Positions 18,873 through 28,294 are shown, counted from the stretch's first letter. The stretch: 64,000 bases of DNA from Massilia oculi (GCF_003143515.1 NZ_CP029343.1:5766001-5830000); one strand, 5' to 3'. A program made the numbers and translations. Notes: a model not told the origin generated them from the sequence alone.

Positions 18873-18975
18873 ATCACATCGTCCCGAAGGTAATGCCCAT
18901 TATTGTTGTCGGCGCTCGGCGCCAGCTCATTGCGTTCAATTTATTGCATACAACCAGCTTGCCACATCCCCGATG

Positions 18976-19368
18976 TCATTCGTCCTTGCGCAGGCGGAAG
19001 GCATCCGCGAACTGCCAGGCCTGGCGCTCCAGGCTCGAATGAATCAGGTGGGTGACTTCCACCAGGCGCCGCGCGTACAAGTCGGCCAGGCGGTCGATGC
19101 GTTGGCGCAGGGCCTCGTCGACCGGCTCGTAGCGGTAGCAGTGGGCAACGGGCGGACCGCAGGATTGGGCAATGCCCGCCGTGCACAGGTCGGACAGCAG
19201 TTGGCTCGCCACACGTTCGCGGATGTAGAGCCGGCTGGCCAGCATCGCGCTTTCCCACTGCTGGGTGGGGTCGGCGCGCAGCAGCAGCAAGGCTTCCAGG
19301 AAGGGCACGGAGGGAATGCTCGTCAGGACGAAACGGCGTAGATCCTCCGGGATCGGCGGGTGGCTCAT
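18976..19368 (-). CDS. Hypothetical protein, possible winged-helix regulator
   Basis: A 130-residue, mostly helical soluble protein that I cannot assign to a family. The segment SAMLASRLYIRERVASQLLSDL followed by AGIAQSCGPPVAHCYRYEP has the helix-turn-helix-wing shape of MarR-like or winged-helix proteins. The frame is open to 19470, but MSHPPIPEDLRR at 19368 is the likely start, because upstream codons fall in the AT-rich palindromic control region. It precedes the DUF5985-like pair on the same strand. A regulator role is inference. Confidence 0.6.
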   Translation of the reverse strand: MSHPPIPEDLRRFVLTSIPSVPFLEALLLLRADPTQQWESAMLASRLYIRERVASQLLSDLCTAGIAQSCGPPVAHCYRYEPVDEALRQRIDRLADLYARRLVEVTHLIHSSLERQAWQFADAFRLRKDE

Positions 19369-19382
19369 TCGTGGCGAATATG

Positions 19383-19441
19383 TTTCCCAAGTGGAAAATC
19401 TTATTGAGAAAGCGTTAATTTTAGAACATTCCACGTGGAAT
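19383..19441. promoter_or_regulatory. Two related palindromes in a divergent promoter region
   Basis: ATTCCACGTGGAAT (19428-19441) is a perfect 14-bp palindrome. A second, related dyad, TTTCC-N5-GGAAA (19383-19397), lies 45 bases away. Both share the TTCC...GGAA pattern, sit in an AT-rich pocket between the divergent genes at 18976-19368 and 19538, and look like paired operators. No known regulator was matched. Confidence 0.5.
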
Positions 19442-19537
19442 TGCTCTGGCAATCGTGCGCGCCTGTACACGCAAAACGATACTCAGGAGCACATGCTCAG
19501 CTAAAATGCGCGCTTTCTCCACCATTGCCTTCCTATC

Positions 19538-20326
19538 ATGTTTCGCTCCACCCTGGGCAGATTCCTCGCCCGCCTCGCCGTCGCCGGCGCCCTGGTCGCC
19601 GCCGGCGCGGCCCAGGCCGCCAGTTGCCCGGTCCACTACCTCGACGGCCGTGCGCCCGAGATCCGCAACCAGAAACTGGCCACCGCCACCCGCGAACTGT
19701 GCTACGGCGTATTCGGCGTCGTGCACTCTGGCGTGACCCGCACGCCGCTGTGGTCGGCCGAGCACGTGAGCGCCGCTAACCTCAAGCGCGCCCAGGGCCT
19801 GGACCGCGACGACAAGTTCCACGCCGAGCAGCGCCTGCCGCGCGGCCAGCGCGCCGAGCTGTCGGACTACGCGCGCAGCGGCTTCGACCGGGGCCACCTG
19901 GCGCCGAATGCGAACATGCCCGATCGGCGCACCCAGCGCGAGAGCTTTTCGCTGGCCAATATGGTCCCGCAAGACCGCGACCACAACCGCCATATCTGGG
20001 CCCCGATCGAGGGCGCGGTGCGCACCATGGCGAAGAAGGAAGGGGAGCTGTACGTGATCACCGGCCCGGCCTTCCTCGGGTCCAGCCTCAAGAAGGTCGG
20101 CAACGTGATCGTGCCGAGCCACCTGTACAAGGTGGTGTACAGTCCGCGCCAGAAGCTGGCGGCGGCCTGGTTCACCGAGAACCGCGCCGACGCGCCGATC
20201 AATGTGGTGCCGGTGGCAGAACTGGAGCGCATTGTCGGCATCGAACTGCTGCCCTCGTTGTCCACGAAGGAAAAGGAACGCATGCTGCGCCTGCCGAAGA
20301 TCAAGCAGCGCAAGAACCGATCGTAA
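19538..20326 (+). CDS. Secreted DNA/RNA non-specific endonuclease (NUC1 family)
   Basis: Exported nuclease of 262 residues, related to Serratia NucA and mitochondrial EndoG. The N-terminus is a signal peptide ending near AAQA. The catalytic signature DRGHLAPNANM carries the general-base His, and the Asn of NMVPQDRDHN provides the metal site. The C-terminal 35 residues are basic. It cleaves DNA and RNA without sequence preference by family knowledge, in the periplasm or outside. The next small gene follows after nine bases and is probably co-transcribed. Confidence 0.9.
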   Translation: MFRSTLGRFLARLAVAGALVAAGAAQAASCPVHYLDGRAPEIRNQKLATATRELCYGVFGVVHSGVTRTPLWSAEHVSAANLKRAQGLDRDDKFHAEQRLPRGQRAELSDYARSGFDRGHLAPNANMPDRRTQRESFSLANMVPQDRDHNRHIWAPIEGAVRTMAKKEGELYVITGPAFLGSSLKKVGNVIVPSHLYKVVYSPRQKLAAAWFTENRADAPINVVPVAELERIVGIELLPSLSTKEKERMLRLPKIKQRKNRS

Positions 20327-20335
20327 AGGAACACC

Positions 20336-20599
20336 ATGAGCAAGAAGAAACCCGCCGCCTTCACCCCGTTCGCCAACGAAGCCGACGTCGCCGGCATCGG
20401 CGACCTGATGCTGGAAAACCGGATCGACCGCATCACGATCTCGGGCGACGTCGACCTGACCGCCGACGTTCCCGGACTGGACAAGGCGCGCCGCCTGCAC
20501 GCGCTGCTGGGCGAGATCGTGGCCGCGCTGGAGGCGCGAGACCTGCCCGACACGCTGCCGCCGCCCGAGATCAAGACCATCGACAACCCGTTCGCCTGA
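20336..20599 (+). CDS. Small conserved hypothetical protein
   Basis: An 87-residue acidic soluble protein that starts at ATG 20336 behind AAAGGAACACC. The pattern DRITISGDVDLTADVPGLDKARRLHALL followed by a helix and a Pro-rich end (TLPPPEI, DNPFA) is ordinary for conserved betaproteobacterial hypotheticals. It sits nine bases after the nuclease gene, in the same transcript. Whether it protects against or assists the nuclease is unknown. Confidence 0.75.
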   Translation: MSKKKPAAFTPFANEADVAGIGDLMLENRIDRITISGDVDLTADVPGLDKARRLHALLGEIVAALEARDLPDTLPPPEIKTIDNPFA

Positions 20600-20850
20600 C
20601 CCCGGCACACCGGCTCCGGTGCGCCGCCCATGCCGGGTGCCTGCCTGGCATTCTTTCCCATGTCGTCCTGCGCCTACGTGCCCATCAGTAGGTGGTCCGA
20701 CGCCGAGTTTCGCCTTGTTCTGACATAAATTTTCCAACGGTCAATGGTGCGCGAGCTCCATCAGGTTTGGAGTAATCTTGACAACAAAGCGCACAAGCAG
20801 CGGCACCTTCGCCGTCGGCGCCAGTACCACCATTTTTCGGAGGAACGACC

Positions 20851-22986
20851 ATGCAACACACTCTTGTCGCGGTGTTCGATAACCGCACCGACGCGCAGAA
20901 CGCGATGAACGAACTGCTGTCGTCGGGCTTCACCCGTACCGACGTCCGCCTGTCCAACGCCGACCCCACCGGCCAGACCGACAGCCTGACCGGCCGTTCC
21001 GACCTGAACATCGAACGCAGCCAAGACGGCGATACCGGCATCACCGCCAGCATCAAGAATTTCTTCAATGACCTGTTTGGTTCGGATAACGCCGAACACG
21101 TGAGCCGTTACGAGGGCGCCGTCACCCGCGGCCACCACGTGCTGACGCTGGTCGCGGACTCGCTGCCGGAAGTCGAGCGCGCGGCCGACATCGTCGAGCG
21201 CTACGGCCCGACCGACATCGACGAGAACGCCACCGGTACCCCGGACATCGCATCGAGCGGCATCAGCGCCGGCGCCATGCGCATGGGCAGCAGCGCCGGC
21301 ATGCAGCAATCGTCGTCGATGTCCGCCCAATCGGGTACGCTCGGCAACGTCCAGGCGTCATCGACGCCAAAGCTCGACAATCCGGGCGACCGTGAGCTGT
21401 TCCAGCAAGGCGCCGTGAGCCCGGGCCAGACCGTGGGCGGCATTCACCAGGAATCGCTGGGCAATAGCGGCCTGACCGCCACCGGCGGCACTTCGCTGCA
21501 AAGCTCGACCCTGCGCGACGACCCGGTGCAGAACGCACCGCTTGCCGGCAGCCAGCAGGGCGGACTGTCGGCCGGCAGCGCGCAGCTGGACAACGACCGC
21601 CTCGCCACCAACGGTGCGCATAAAGGCGCGACCGCGTCGGCGGCCGGCGCCAGCCCGCTGGCCGGCAGCTCGCTCGGCGCGGCAGCCGGTTCGTCGATCC
21701 AGGGCTCGGCTCTGGAAGGCTCGATCCGCAGCGACTCGCTGCAGCGTGATCTCCAGGGTAGCCACACCAACTCGCCGAGCGGCTCCCTGAGCGGCTCGCT
21801 GAGCGGCGACAGCGCGAACCTGGACAAGCAGCGCAGCGGCGTGCGCATCTTCTCGCGCGGCCAATCCGACGCCGCGCTGGGCCTGGGCGGCAACACGGGT
21901 TCGGGCTCGAGCACCATGGGCTCGTACGACGACGACAGCTATTACCGCAACCACTTCAACACCACCTACGGCGCCGCCGGCGCGTCCTACGACGACTACC
22001 TGCCGGCCTACAGCTATGGCAGCGAAGCCGCGCGCAGCGGCCGCTACACCAACCGCGCCTGGGACGACATCGAATCCGACCTGCGCAGCGACTGGGACAG
22101 CCGCTACGCCACCGGCGGCGAACCGTCGACCTGGGAAAAAATGAAGGCCGCGGTGCGCCACGGCTGGGAACGCATGACCCGCGACGATGACGACGACCTG
22201 TACCGCGGCCACTACGACAGCACCTACGCGTCGAGCGGCACCAGGTTCGAGGAACTGAAACCGGCCTACACCTATGGCAGCGAGATGCGCCGTAGCGAGC
22301 TGTACCGCAACCAGCCATGGGACGACGCCGAGGGCACCCTGCGCACCGGCTGGGACAACCGCATCGACGGCACCCGCGACTTCAGCACCACCGGCAGCGA
22401 CACCAGCGAACCGTCGACCTGGGACCGCGTCAAGAACGCCGTCCGTCACGGCTGGGACAGCATGACCGACGACAACGACGACGACATCTACTACCGCAAC
22501 CACTGGAACACGACCTACGGCGCCGCCGGCGGTTCGTACGACGAGTACCGTCCGGCCTACAGCTACGGCTCGGAAATGGCGCGCAACGACCAGTACCGCG
22601 GCCGCAGCTGGGACGCGGTCGAGTCCGACCTGCGCAGCGATTGGGATCGCCGCTATCCGGGTGAGCAGTCGACCTGGGACAAGATGAAGTCCGCCGTGCG
22701 TCGCGGCTGGGATCGCATGACCGACGGCGACGACGATGCCTACTACCGCAACCACTGGAATTCGGTCTATGGCGCCAGCGGCGAGGCATATGACACATAC
22801 CGTCCGGCCTACAGCTACGGTTCGGAGATGGCCCTGAACGAGAAATACCGCGGCCGTCCGTGGAACGACGTCGAGACCGACCTGCGCAGCGATTGGGATA
22901 CCCGTTATCCGGGTGATGGCGGTCCGTCGACGTGGGAAAAGATGAAAGCGGCCATTCGTCACGGCTGGGATCGCATGATGCGTTGA
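20851..22986 (+). CDS. General-stress-type protein with four C-terminal YRNHWNTTYG repeats
   Basis: A 711-residue modular protein. Residues 1-120 form an alpha/beta module like general stress protein 17M (YflT): HTLVAVFDNRTDAQNAMNEL. A low-complexity linker of about 230 residues rich in Ser, Gly and Ala follows. Four repeats of roughly 80-95 residues then fill 355-711, each with YYRNHW-TTYG, PAYSYGSEMA, a W-D/N-DVE-DLRSDWD block, then STW-KMK-AVRHGWDRM, and the first three end in an Asp-rich turn. No signal peptide or membrane segment is seen. A Rho-independent terminator follows. Family relatives are stress-induced; the repeat function is unknown. Confidence 0.85.
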   Translation: MQHTLVAVFDNRTDAQNAMNELLSSGFTRTDVRLSNADPTGQTDSLTGRSDLNIERSQDGDTGITASIKNFFNDLFGSDNAEHVSRYEGAVTRGHHVLTLVADSLPEVERAADIVERYGPTDIDENATGTPDIASSGISAGAMRMGSSAGMQQSSSMSAQSGTLGNVQASSTPKLDNPGDRELFQQGAVSPGQTVGGIHQESLGNSGLTATGGTSLQSSTLRDDPVQNAPLAGSQQGGLSAGSAQLDNDRLATNGAHKGATASAAGASPLAGSSLGAAAGSSIQGSALEGSIRSDSLQRDLQGSHTNSPSGSLSGSLSGDSANLDKQRSGVRIFSRGQSDAALGLGGNTGSGSSTMGSYDDDSYYRNHFNTTYGAAGASYDDYLPAYSYGSEAARSGRYTNRAWDDIESDLRSDWDSRYATGGEPSTWEKMKAAVRHGWERMTRDDDDDLYRGHYDSTYASSGTRFEELKPAYTYGSEMRRSELYRNQPWDDAEGTLRTGWDNRIDGTRDFSTTGSDTSEPSTWDRVKNAVRHGWDSMTDDNDDDIYYRNHWNTTYGAAGGSYDEYRPAYSYGSEMARNDQYRGRSWDAVESDLRSDWDRRYPGEQSTWDKMKSAVRRGWDRMTDGDDDAYYRNHWNSVYGASGEAYDTYRPAYSYGSEMALNEKYRGRPWNDVETDLRSDWDTRYPGDGGPSTWEKMKAAIRHGWDRMMR

Positions 22987-23008
22987 ACCCGCACCTCGCG
23001 TCAATGAA

Positions 23009-23035
23009 AGCGGCGCCCTCGGGCGCCGCTTTTTC
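23009..23035 (+). terminator. Rho-independent terminator
   Basis: A 10-bp perfect GC-rich stem (AGCGGCGCCC at 23009-23018 with GGGCGCCGCT at 23021-23030) runs straight into TTTTTCG. It lies 20 bases after the stop of the repeat protein and before the end of the opposing M16 gene. Confidence 0.9.
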
Positions 23036-23049
23036 GTTGCTCTGCTGCT

Positions 23050-25944
23050 TTACCTGGCAAACACCTCGGCCGCGGGCGTGATCGTCACCGCCTCCGGCTT
23101 GATGTTCAACTTCATCTCACCAATCTGCTTGTCCTCGTCCAGCAAGGACTGCGGCTTGTTGGCGTCGTACTTGATCGGCGAGAAGGCGTCGCTCACCAGC
23201 GCCTGCTTCAGGCCGGTCGCATCCCTGGTGATGATCACCACCGACAGGTTCTTGGCCGACAGGTGCTTCCTGATGGCGGCATTGACGTCGGCCGCGCTCA
23301 GCTTCGAGAGGGCGTCGCGCATCATGGTCGTGAACTCCGGCGTGCCATACCACTGCGAATCGAGCGCATAGCCCAGCCGCTGGTCCTGGGTCGCGGTCAT
23401 CACGAACACGTTCTTCATCAGGTAATCGCGGGTGGTCTCGAAATCGGCCTGGCTGATGCCCTCGTCGACCATCTTGCCCAGTTCATGCAGCGCCACGCGC
23501 AGCGCGAAGTGGCCGTTCTGCGGCGCCACCGGGCGGATCCAGACCTCGAACAGCTGCGCCTTGCGGCCCAGGTTGGGGTTCGGGAAGAACTGGAACATCC
23601 CGCGCGGGAAGGCCTCGATATAGGCGTAGTCGCCGTAGTTCATGCCGCGTTCTTCGCGGATGCGCTGGTACAGGTGGGCGCTCGACGACCGGTGCTCGCC
23701 GAGCCAGGTCTTGGCCAGCCACAGGGCAGCGAAGTCCGGGTGCTTGCGCGTGACGTCGAGCGGCAGGCCGAACGAAATCGCAGTGGCGCGGGTGTTCTTC
23801 TCGACGATTTCCACTTCCAGGCCGTTCGGCATGCGGCCTTTCGGCACGCCCGTCGCGCTCAAGCCGGCGCCTTCCGGCAGGCGCGCCAACCGCGCCTTGA
23901 GCGAGGCCGTCATTGCATCCGACACGTCGCCCGAGATGCCGACCTTCACGGCGCGGCGGGTATAGGCCTTGGCGTAGAAGGCTTTCACGTCATCCAGGGT
24001 GATGGCGTCGATGCCGGCGACGGTGCCCAGCACCGGATGACCGTAGGCGGTGCCGGCGAACACATTCGCTTGCAGCCTTTCCTTGCCGAACTCCTCTTCG
24101 TTGTTGTCCTTCAGGTCCAGCACCAGGGCATTGCGCTGGGCGTCCTTCAGGCGGCGGAAATCCTCCTCGCGGAAGCCCGGGTCCGTCAGCAAGGGCATCG
24201 CGATGTCGAGATACTCTTGCCAGTTATCCTTGTGGATGGTGCCGGTGAAGGTCGTCATTTCCTTGTCGGTCTGCTCGGTGAGGCTGCCGGCCATCGGGAA
24301 CAGCGCCTTGGTCACCTCGTCGATCTTGCGCTCGCGCGAACCGCTCGACGCCACCATCGCGGCGGTGAGGGCGGCCAGGCCTTCCTTGCCTTTCGGGTCG
24401 TGGGCCGAGCCGGCGGCGAACAGCAGCTTGAAGCGGATCTGGGGCAGGGCCGATTTCTGCACCAGCACGTCGAATGTCGCTTCAGGCGCCTGGGGGGCGA
24501 ACGACGCCAGCTTCGGCAACTGCTCGATGCCCTTCGGCAGCGCGTCATGCGACAGGGTGGTGACCACCATGCTGTCGTCGACCAGGTATTTGCGCGCAGC
24601 GGCCTGCAGGTCGGCCGGGCTCAAGCCGTCGATCGCGCGGTAGTAGCCGTTGAGCGTATCGTACGAGCGCTCGAAGTGCACGTAGGAAGCCAGGGTCGAG
24701 GCGATCGCCTCGGTGTTGTCGAGCGAGCGGATCAGGCCATACTTCTGGGCCGACTTGGCGGCTTCGAGTTCCTTGGCGCTAACCGGTTCGTCGCGCAGCT
24801 TCGCCACCGTCTGCAGGATGGCGTCGCGCACCATCACGGCGTCCGCCGGATTCTTCACGCGCGCGCCGATGGTGGCCAGGGTCGGATCGACCCGGTTCGG
24901 GGTGAAGTCGAACAGCTGGTCGACCTTCTGCTCGTCCTGCACCAGGCGCTTGTACAGCGGCGAGGTGCGCCCGAACGACAGCGACAGCGCCATCGACAGC
25001 GCCGCCTGCTCCTTCTGCCGGGCGACGAAGCTCGGGGCGCGCCAGGCGACCGTCACCAGCGGCAGGGTCGGCGTCTGCCAGGCCACGTGGCGATACTGGG
25101 CGCCGCGCGGCGCGGGTTCGACCGGCACGTTCGACTTGAAGTTGCCGCGCTTCCAACCGGCCCAGTACTTCTCGACCATGGCGATCGCCTTCGACGGCTC
25201 GACGTCGCCGGCGATGATGATGGTGGTTTTTTCAGGGCGATACCAGCGGTCGAAGAAGACCTTCGAGTAATCGTACTGGTTCGGCATGTCCTCGATGTCC
25301 TTGAGGAAGCCCATCGTGGTGTGCTTGTAGGTGTGGGTGGTGTAGGCGGCGTCGCGCTGCACCTCGAACAGCTTCGACATCGGGTTGGCGCTGTTCTTGT
25401 TGTACTCGCCCAGCACGGCGCGCGATTCGGTCTTGAAGGCCTCGATCGGATACGACAGGTGCTGGAAGCGGTCGGCCTCGACCTTGAGCACCGTCTCCAG
25501 GTCCTGCTTGGCGAAGGTGGTGTAGTAATTGGTCAGGTCGTCGCTGGTATACGCGTTCTGGCGCGCGCCGGCCTTTGTGATCACTTCCTGGTATTTTTCC
25601 GGCGGATAGGTCGGCGTACCGCGGAACATCATGTGCTCGAAGAAGTGGGCGAAGCCCGACTTGCCCGGCTCGACTTCGTTGCGCGAACCGGTCTGCACCG
25701 GGATGTGCACCGAGACCAGGTTCGGGAAGCCGGTCGGCACCACGATGACCTTCAGGCCGTTGGGAAGCAGTTTTTCGGTGGCCTTGAACGGCAGCACGTC
25801 GCCGCCGGCGGCCGGCTTGGTGGCCGCGCGGGTGGTCGCGGGGGTGGCCACAGGGGTGGCCACAGCGGCGCTGGCGGCGCCTGCCAGCAACACGCCGGAA
25901 ATCAATGTCGCGAGCGTGGTGCGCGACAGGGTCGGATGGAACAC
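23050..25944 (-). CDS. M16-family zinc metallopeptidase, two-domain, secreted
   Basis: Periplasmic pitrilysin-type peptidase of 964 residues. The GTG at 25944 is preferred to the in-frame ATG at 25968, because AAGGAGA lies six bases before it and it opens a normal signal peptide (VFHPTLSRTTLATL, cleavage near AASA). The inverted zinc motif HFFEHMMF, with its downstream Glu (AVLGEYN), marks the active first M16 half. The second half, from about residue 500, lacks the motif and should be the substrate-clamping half. Two M16 domains in one chain degrade short peptides in known relatives. Single gene; natural substrate unknown. Confidence 0.92.
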   Translation of the reverse strand: MFHPTLSRTTLATLISGVLLAGAASAAVATPVATPATTRAATKPAAGGDVLPFKATEKLLPNGLKVIVVPTGFPNLVSVHIPVQTGSRNEVEPGKSGFAHFFEHMMFRGTPTYPPEKYQEVITKAGARQNAYTSDDLTNYYTTFAKQDLETVLKVEADRFQHLSYPIEAFKTESRAVLGEYNKNSANPMSKLFEVQRDAAYTTHTYKHTTMGFLKDIEDMPNQYDYSKVFFDRWYRPEKTTIIIAGDVEPSKAIAMVEKYWAGWKRGNFKSNVPVEPAPRGAQYRHVAWQTPTLPLVTVAWRAPSFVARQKEQAALSMALSLSFGRTSPLYKRLVQDEQKVDQLFDFTPNRVDPTLATIGARVKNPADAVMVRDAILQTVAKLRDEPVSAKELEAAKSAQKYGLIRSLDNTEAIASTLASYVHFERSYDTLNGYYRAIDGLSPADLQAAARKYLVDDSMVVTTLSHDALPKGIEQLPKLASFAPQAPEATFDVLVQKSALPQIRFKLLFAAGSAHDPKGKEGLAALTAAMVASSGSRERKIDEVTKALFPMAGSLTEQTDKEMTTFTGTIHKDNWQEYLDIAMPLLTDPGFREEDFRRLKDAQRNALVLDLKDNNEEEFGKERLQANVFAGTAYGHPVLGTVAGIDAITLDDVKAFYAKAYTRRAVKVGISGDVSDAMTASLKARLARLPEGAGLSATGVPKGRMPNGLEVEIVEKNTRATAISFGLPLDVTRKHPDFAALWLAKTWLGEHRSSSAHLYQRIREERGMNYGDYAYIEAFPRGMFQFFPNPNLGRKAQLFEVWIRPVAPQNGHFALRVALHELGKMVDEGISQADFETTRDYLMKNVFVMTATQDQRLGYALDSQWYGTPEFTTMMRDALSKLSAADVNAAIRKHLSAKNLSVVIITRDATGLKQALVSDAFSPIKYDANKPQSLLDEDKQIGEMKLNIKPEAVTITPAAEVFAR

Positions 25945-26032
25945 GATGTCTCCTTGAGAAATAGACAATCGCGAAGGATAGTCTATCCGCCAAGAGATGA
26001 ACAGCCGCCGGACTACCGGTGATGGCCGGTGT

Positions 26033-27007
26033 TTACGCGGCTTCCGACATCGGCAGGCTGATGCGGTTGCGCCCCAGGTGCTTGGCGCGGTACAGGGCGG
26101 CGTCGGCGATCGCGACCAGCTGGCTGGCGTGGTTGTCGGGACCGGCGATGGCGGTCGCGGCCCCGATCGACACCGTCACGTGGCCGCCGGCGAAGCGGCA
26201 CGGCAGCTGCAGTTGTTCGACCCGGCACCGGATGCGCTCGGCGACGATGGCGGCCCCTTTCAGCGACTGGTTGGGCAGGATCACGGCGAATTCCTCGCCG
26301 CCATAGCGCGCCACCAGGTCGTTGGCCCGCATCTCGCTTGCCACGGCGCGCGCCACCCGCTTCAGGCATTCGTCGCCGCCCAGGTGGCCATGGGCATCGT
26401 TATAGGCCTTGAAGTTGTCGACGTCCACCATCAGCAGCGACAACGGCTGCATCTGGCGCAGCGCGCGCGTCCATTCCGCATGCAGGGTGTCGTCGAAGCA
26501 GCGGCGGTTGGCCAGGCCCGTCAAGCCGTCGCGCGTGGCCAGCTGCTCGAGTGCGATCTGGGCCATCTTGGCGTCGGTGAGGTCGCGCAGCGTCTCGACC
26601 ACCGCCGACAGCTGGCCGCTCGCATCGAAGATCGGACTGGCGTCGGCCGCCAGGTAGCGGCGCCGGCCGGCGCGCGGCATGTCGCACCAGCTTTCGAGCG
26701 ACAGCGCAATCGGAGAGCGGGGCTCCGCTCCGGACGGCGAACCGGCCTCGCCGCGCCGGCCCTTGAGCACCATGTCGGCCAGCGTAGGGCGCTGGATTTC
26801 GTGGAAGCTGCGCCAGTGGTCGCCGGTGCCAAGCACTTCGGGAGCCGCCACGCCCGTGAGCTGCTCGCAGGCGCGGTTCCAGACCATGACGCGGGCATCG
26901 GTGCCCAGTACGAAGACCGGCACCGAGAGGCTTTCCATCAACTGCCCCACGAAAGCCACGTCCTGGACCAGGTCTGTCGGGCCTGTGCCGGTGCTGGGTG
27001 CGCTCAT
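26033..27007 (-). CDS. PAS-GGDEF diguanylate cyclase
   Basis: Soluble 324-residue enzyme that makes cyclic di-GMP from two GTP. A PAS domain (about 15-145) is followed by a complete GGDEF domain: DVDNFKAYND, active-site GGEEF, and the inhibitory I-site RAND exactly five residues before it, so product feedback is expected. AGGAAGG before ATG 27007 fixes the start; upstream in-frame codons read through the neighbouring gene and are not used. It follows the pseudo histidine kinase on the same strand 146 bases downstream, and joint transcription is possible. Confidence 0.92.
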   Translation of the reverse strand: MSAPSTGTGPTDLVQDVAFVGQLMESLSVPVFVLGTDARVMVWNRACEQLTGVAAPEVLGTGDHWRSFHEIQRPTLADMVLKGRRGEAGSPSGAEPRSPIALSLESWCDMPRAGRRRYLAADASPIFDASGQLSAVVETLRDLTDAKMAQIALEQLATRDGLTGLANRRCFDDTLHAEWTRALRQMQPLSLLMVDVDNFKAYNDAHGHLGGDECLKRVARAVASEMRANDLVARYGGEEFAVILPNQSLKGAAIVAERIRCRVEQLQLPCRFAGGHVTVSIGAATAIAGPDNHASQLVAIADAALYRAKHLGRNRISLPMSEAA

Positions 27008-27153
27008 GAGCCTTCCTCTGCGAATGGTTGCGGTATCGGAGGGCGGCAACCGGTGAGTTGCCGCTAGGGACCGATACTGCAACATGCGCAGGTCCAGGCC
27101 ATTGATTTTCAGCAAGGACAATGGCGAGGTGGCACTTTGCAACGCCGGGCGGT

Positions 27154-28134
27154 TCAGGCGACCTTTTCGATGATGACGGGCAGCCCTGTGGGCGCATCCT
27201 GTACCGGATCGCGCACGGCCGCGCAGACCGGCACCGAGAGCGACCAGCGGGGGCGCCGCTCGGCGTTGGCGACCATCCGCAGCAAGCCGCCCATGGCGCG
27301 GATATGCTCGACCAGCTCGATGGGCAGGGCGGTCACGTCGTCGACCGAGCCGGCGCAGCCGTCGATCTCGAGGCCCAGCGTGCTGGCGCCTTCGAGCAGC
27401 CGCACGTGCACCTCGTGGTCCAGCGCAGCGCCGCTCCTGTTGGCGGCCCCGGCCAGCACGTCCTCCAGCACGCGGAATACGGCCAGCCGCGCCGCCCGGT
27501 CCTGGCTGGCGCGCGAACTCGGATCGACGCCGGCCTCGAAGCGATAGCGCAGGCCGTGACGATGGGCATGCTCGGCCAGACAGCGCTCCAGCGCCTGGCG
27601 CAGGCCGTCGCCGGGATTCGCGCCGCGCAGGCCGCCGGCGACGGCGCGCACCGCGTGGATGGCGCCGTCGATGCCGGCCAGCGCGCGTTCCAGACGGGCG
27701 GCGAGGACAGGGGACGCGTGGGCGCTTTCCCGCAGGCTCGCCATCTCGTTGCGCAAGCTCGCCAGGCGGCGGCCCAGCTCGGCCTGCAACTCGCAGCCGA
27801 TCCGGGTCCGCTCGCCTTCGCGCACGCCTTCGTGCTGGCGCACCAGGCGGCACAGCACGTCGTGGTTATCGGCCAGCGCCTGGTCGGAGTGGCTGCGCGC
27901 CTCGCGCTCGGCGGCGAGCTGGTGCTGCAGCGCGCGCGCCCGCTCGTCGGCGGCGACGCTGCGGCGCAGGCCGATATAGGCCAGCACCAGGGCGGCGAGG
28001 GTGACCATGACGCAGGCCAGCACTTCCGGCGCAGTGCTGCGCCACGGCAGGGGCACCAGCGCATGCGCTTCGCTGGCCTCGACGGCGGGCGAAAGAATGG
28101 ATAGGAAAACTAGGAAAACCGAAGACTTTATCAT
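27154..28134 (-). CDS. NarL-type sensor-kinase relative lacking the phospho-acceptor His
   Basis: A 326-residue membrane protein: an N-terminal signal or helix, a second helix (about 35-56), a coiled coil (about 58-105), then a HisKA_3-like dimerisation helix and a short ATPase-like domain. The usual ERxRIARELHD box reads ERTRIGCELQAELG, so the phosphorylated His is Gln. The ATPase half keeps the FRVLEDVLAGAANRS helix but lacks clear G boxes. It is therefore probably a catalytically dead kinase homologue acting by binding. ATG 28134 is chosen because the signal-peptide-like segment begins there. It is the upstream neighbour of the diguanylate cyclase. Confidence 0.7.
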   Translation of the reverse strand: MIKSSVFLVFLSILSPAVEASEAHALVPLPWRSTAPEVLACVMVTLAALVLAYIGLRRSVAADERARALQHQLAAEREARSHSDQALADNHDVLCRLVRQHEGVREGERTRIGCELQAELGRRLASLRNEMASLRESAHASPVLAARLERALAGIDGAIHAVRAVAGGLRGANPGDGLRQALERCLAEHAHRHGLRYRFEAGVDPSSRASQDRAARLAVFRVLEDVLAGAANRSGAALDHEVHVRLLEGASTLGLEIDGCAGSVDDVTALPIELVEHIRAMGGLLRMVANAERRPRWSLSVPVCAAVRDPVQDAPTGLPVIIEKVA

Positions 28135-28288
28135 GGTCGCCCTCTTACCGGATTCGGAACATTCCGTAGGACGATACCGCCGGGTGGCTGTAGGAATATT
28201 GTTTCTTCTCAAGCCCCCTTGATGCGACACGTTTCGTGAAACGGCCGGGAGCGCAGCGCCGCGCTACCCGCCGCGCGACGCGCCGCGC

Positions 28289-28294
28289 TATAAT
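28289..28294 (+). promoter_or_regulatory. Putative -10 element of the queE operon
   Basis: TATAAT, a perfect -10 hexamer in very GC-rich DNA, lies 24 bases before the queE GTG. No good -35 hexamer is visible at the usual distance. It would drive queE, queD and tadA together. Confidence 0.5.
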
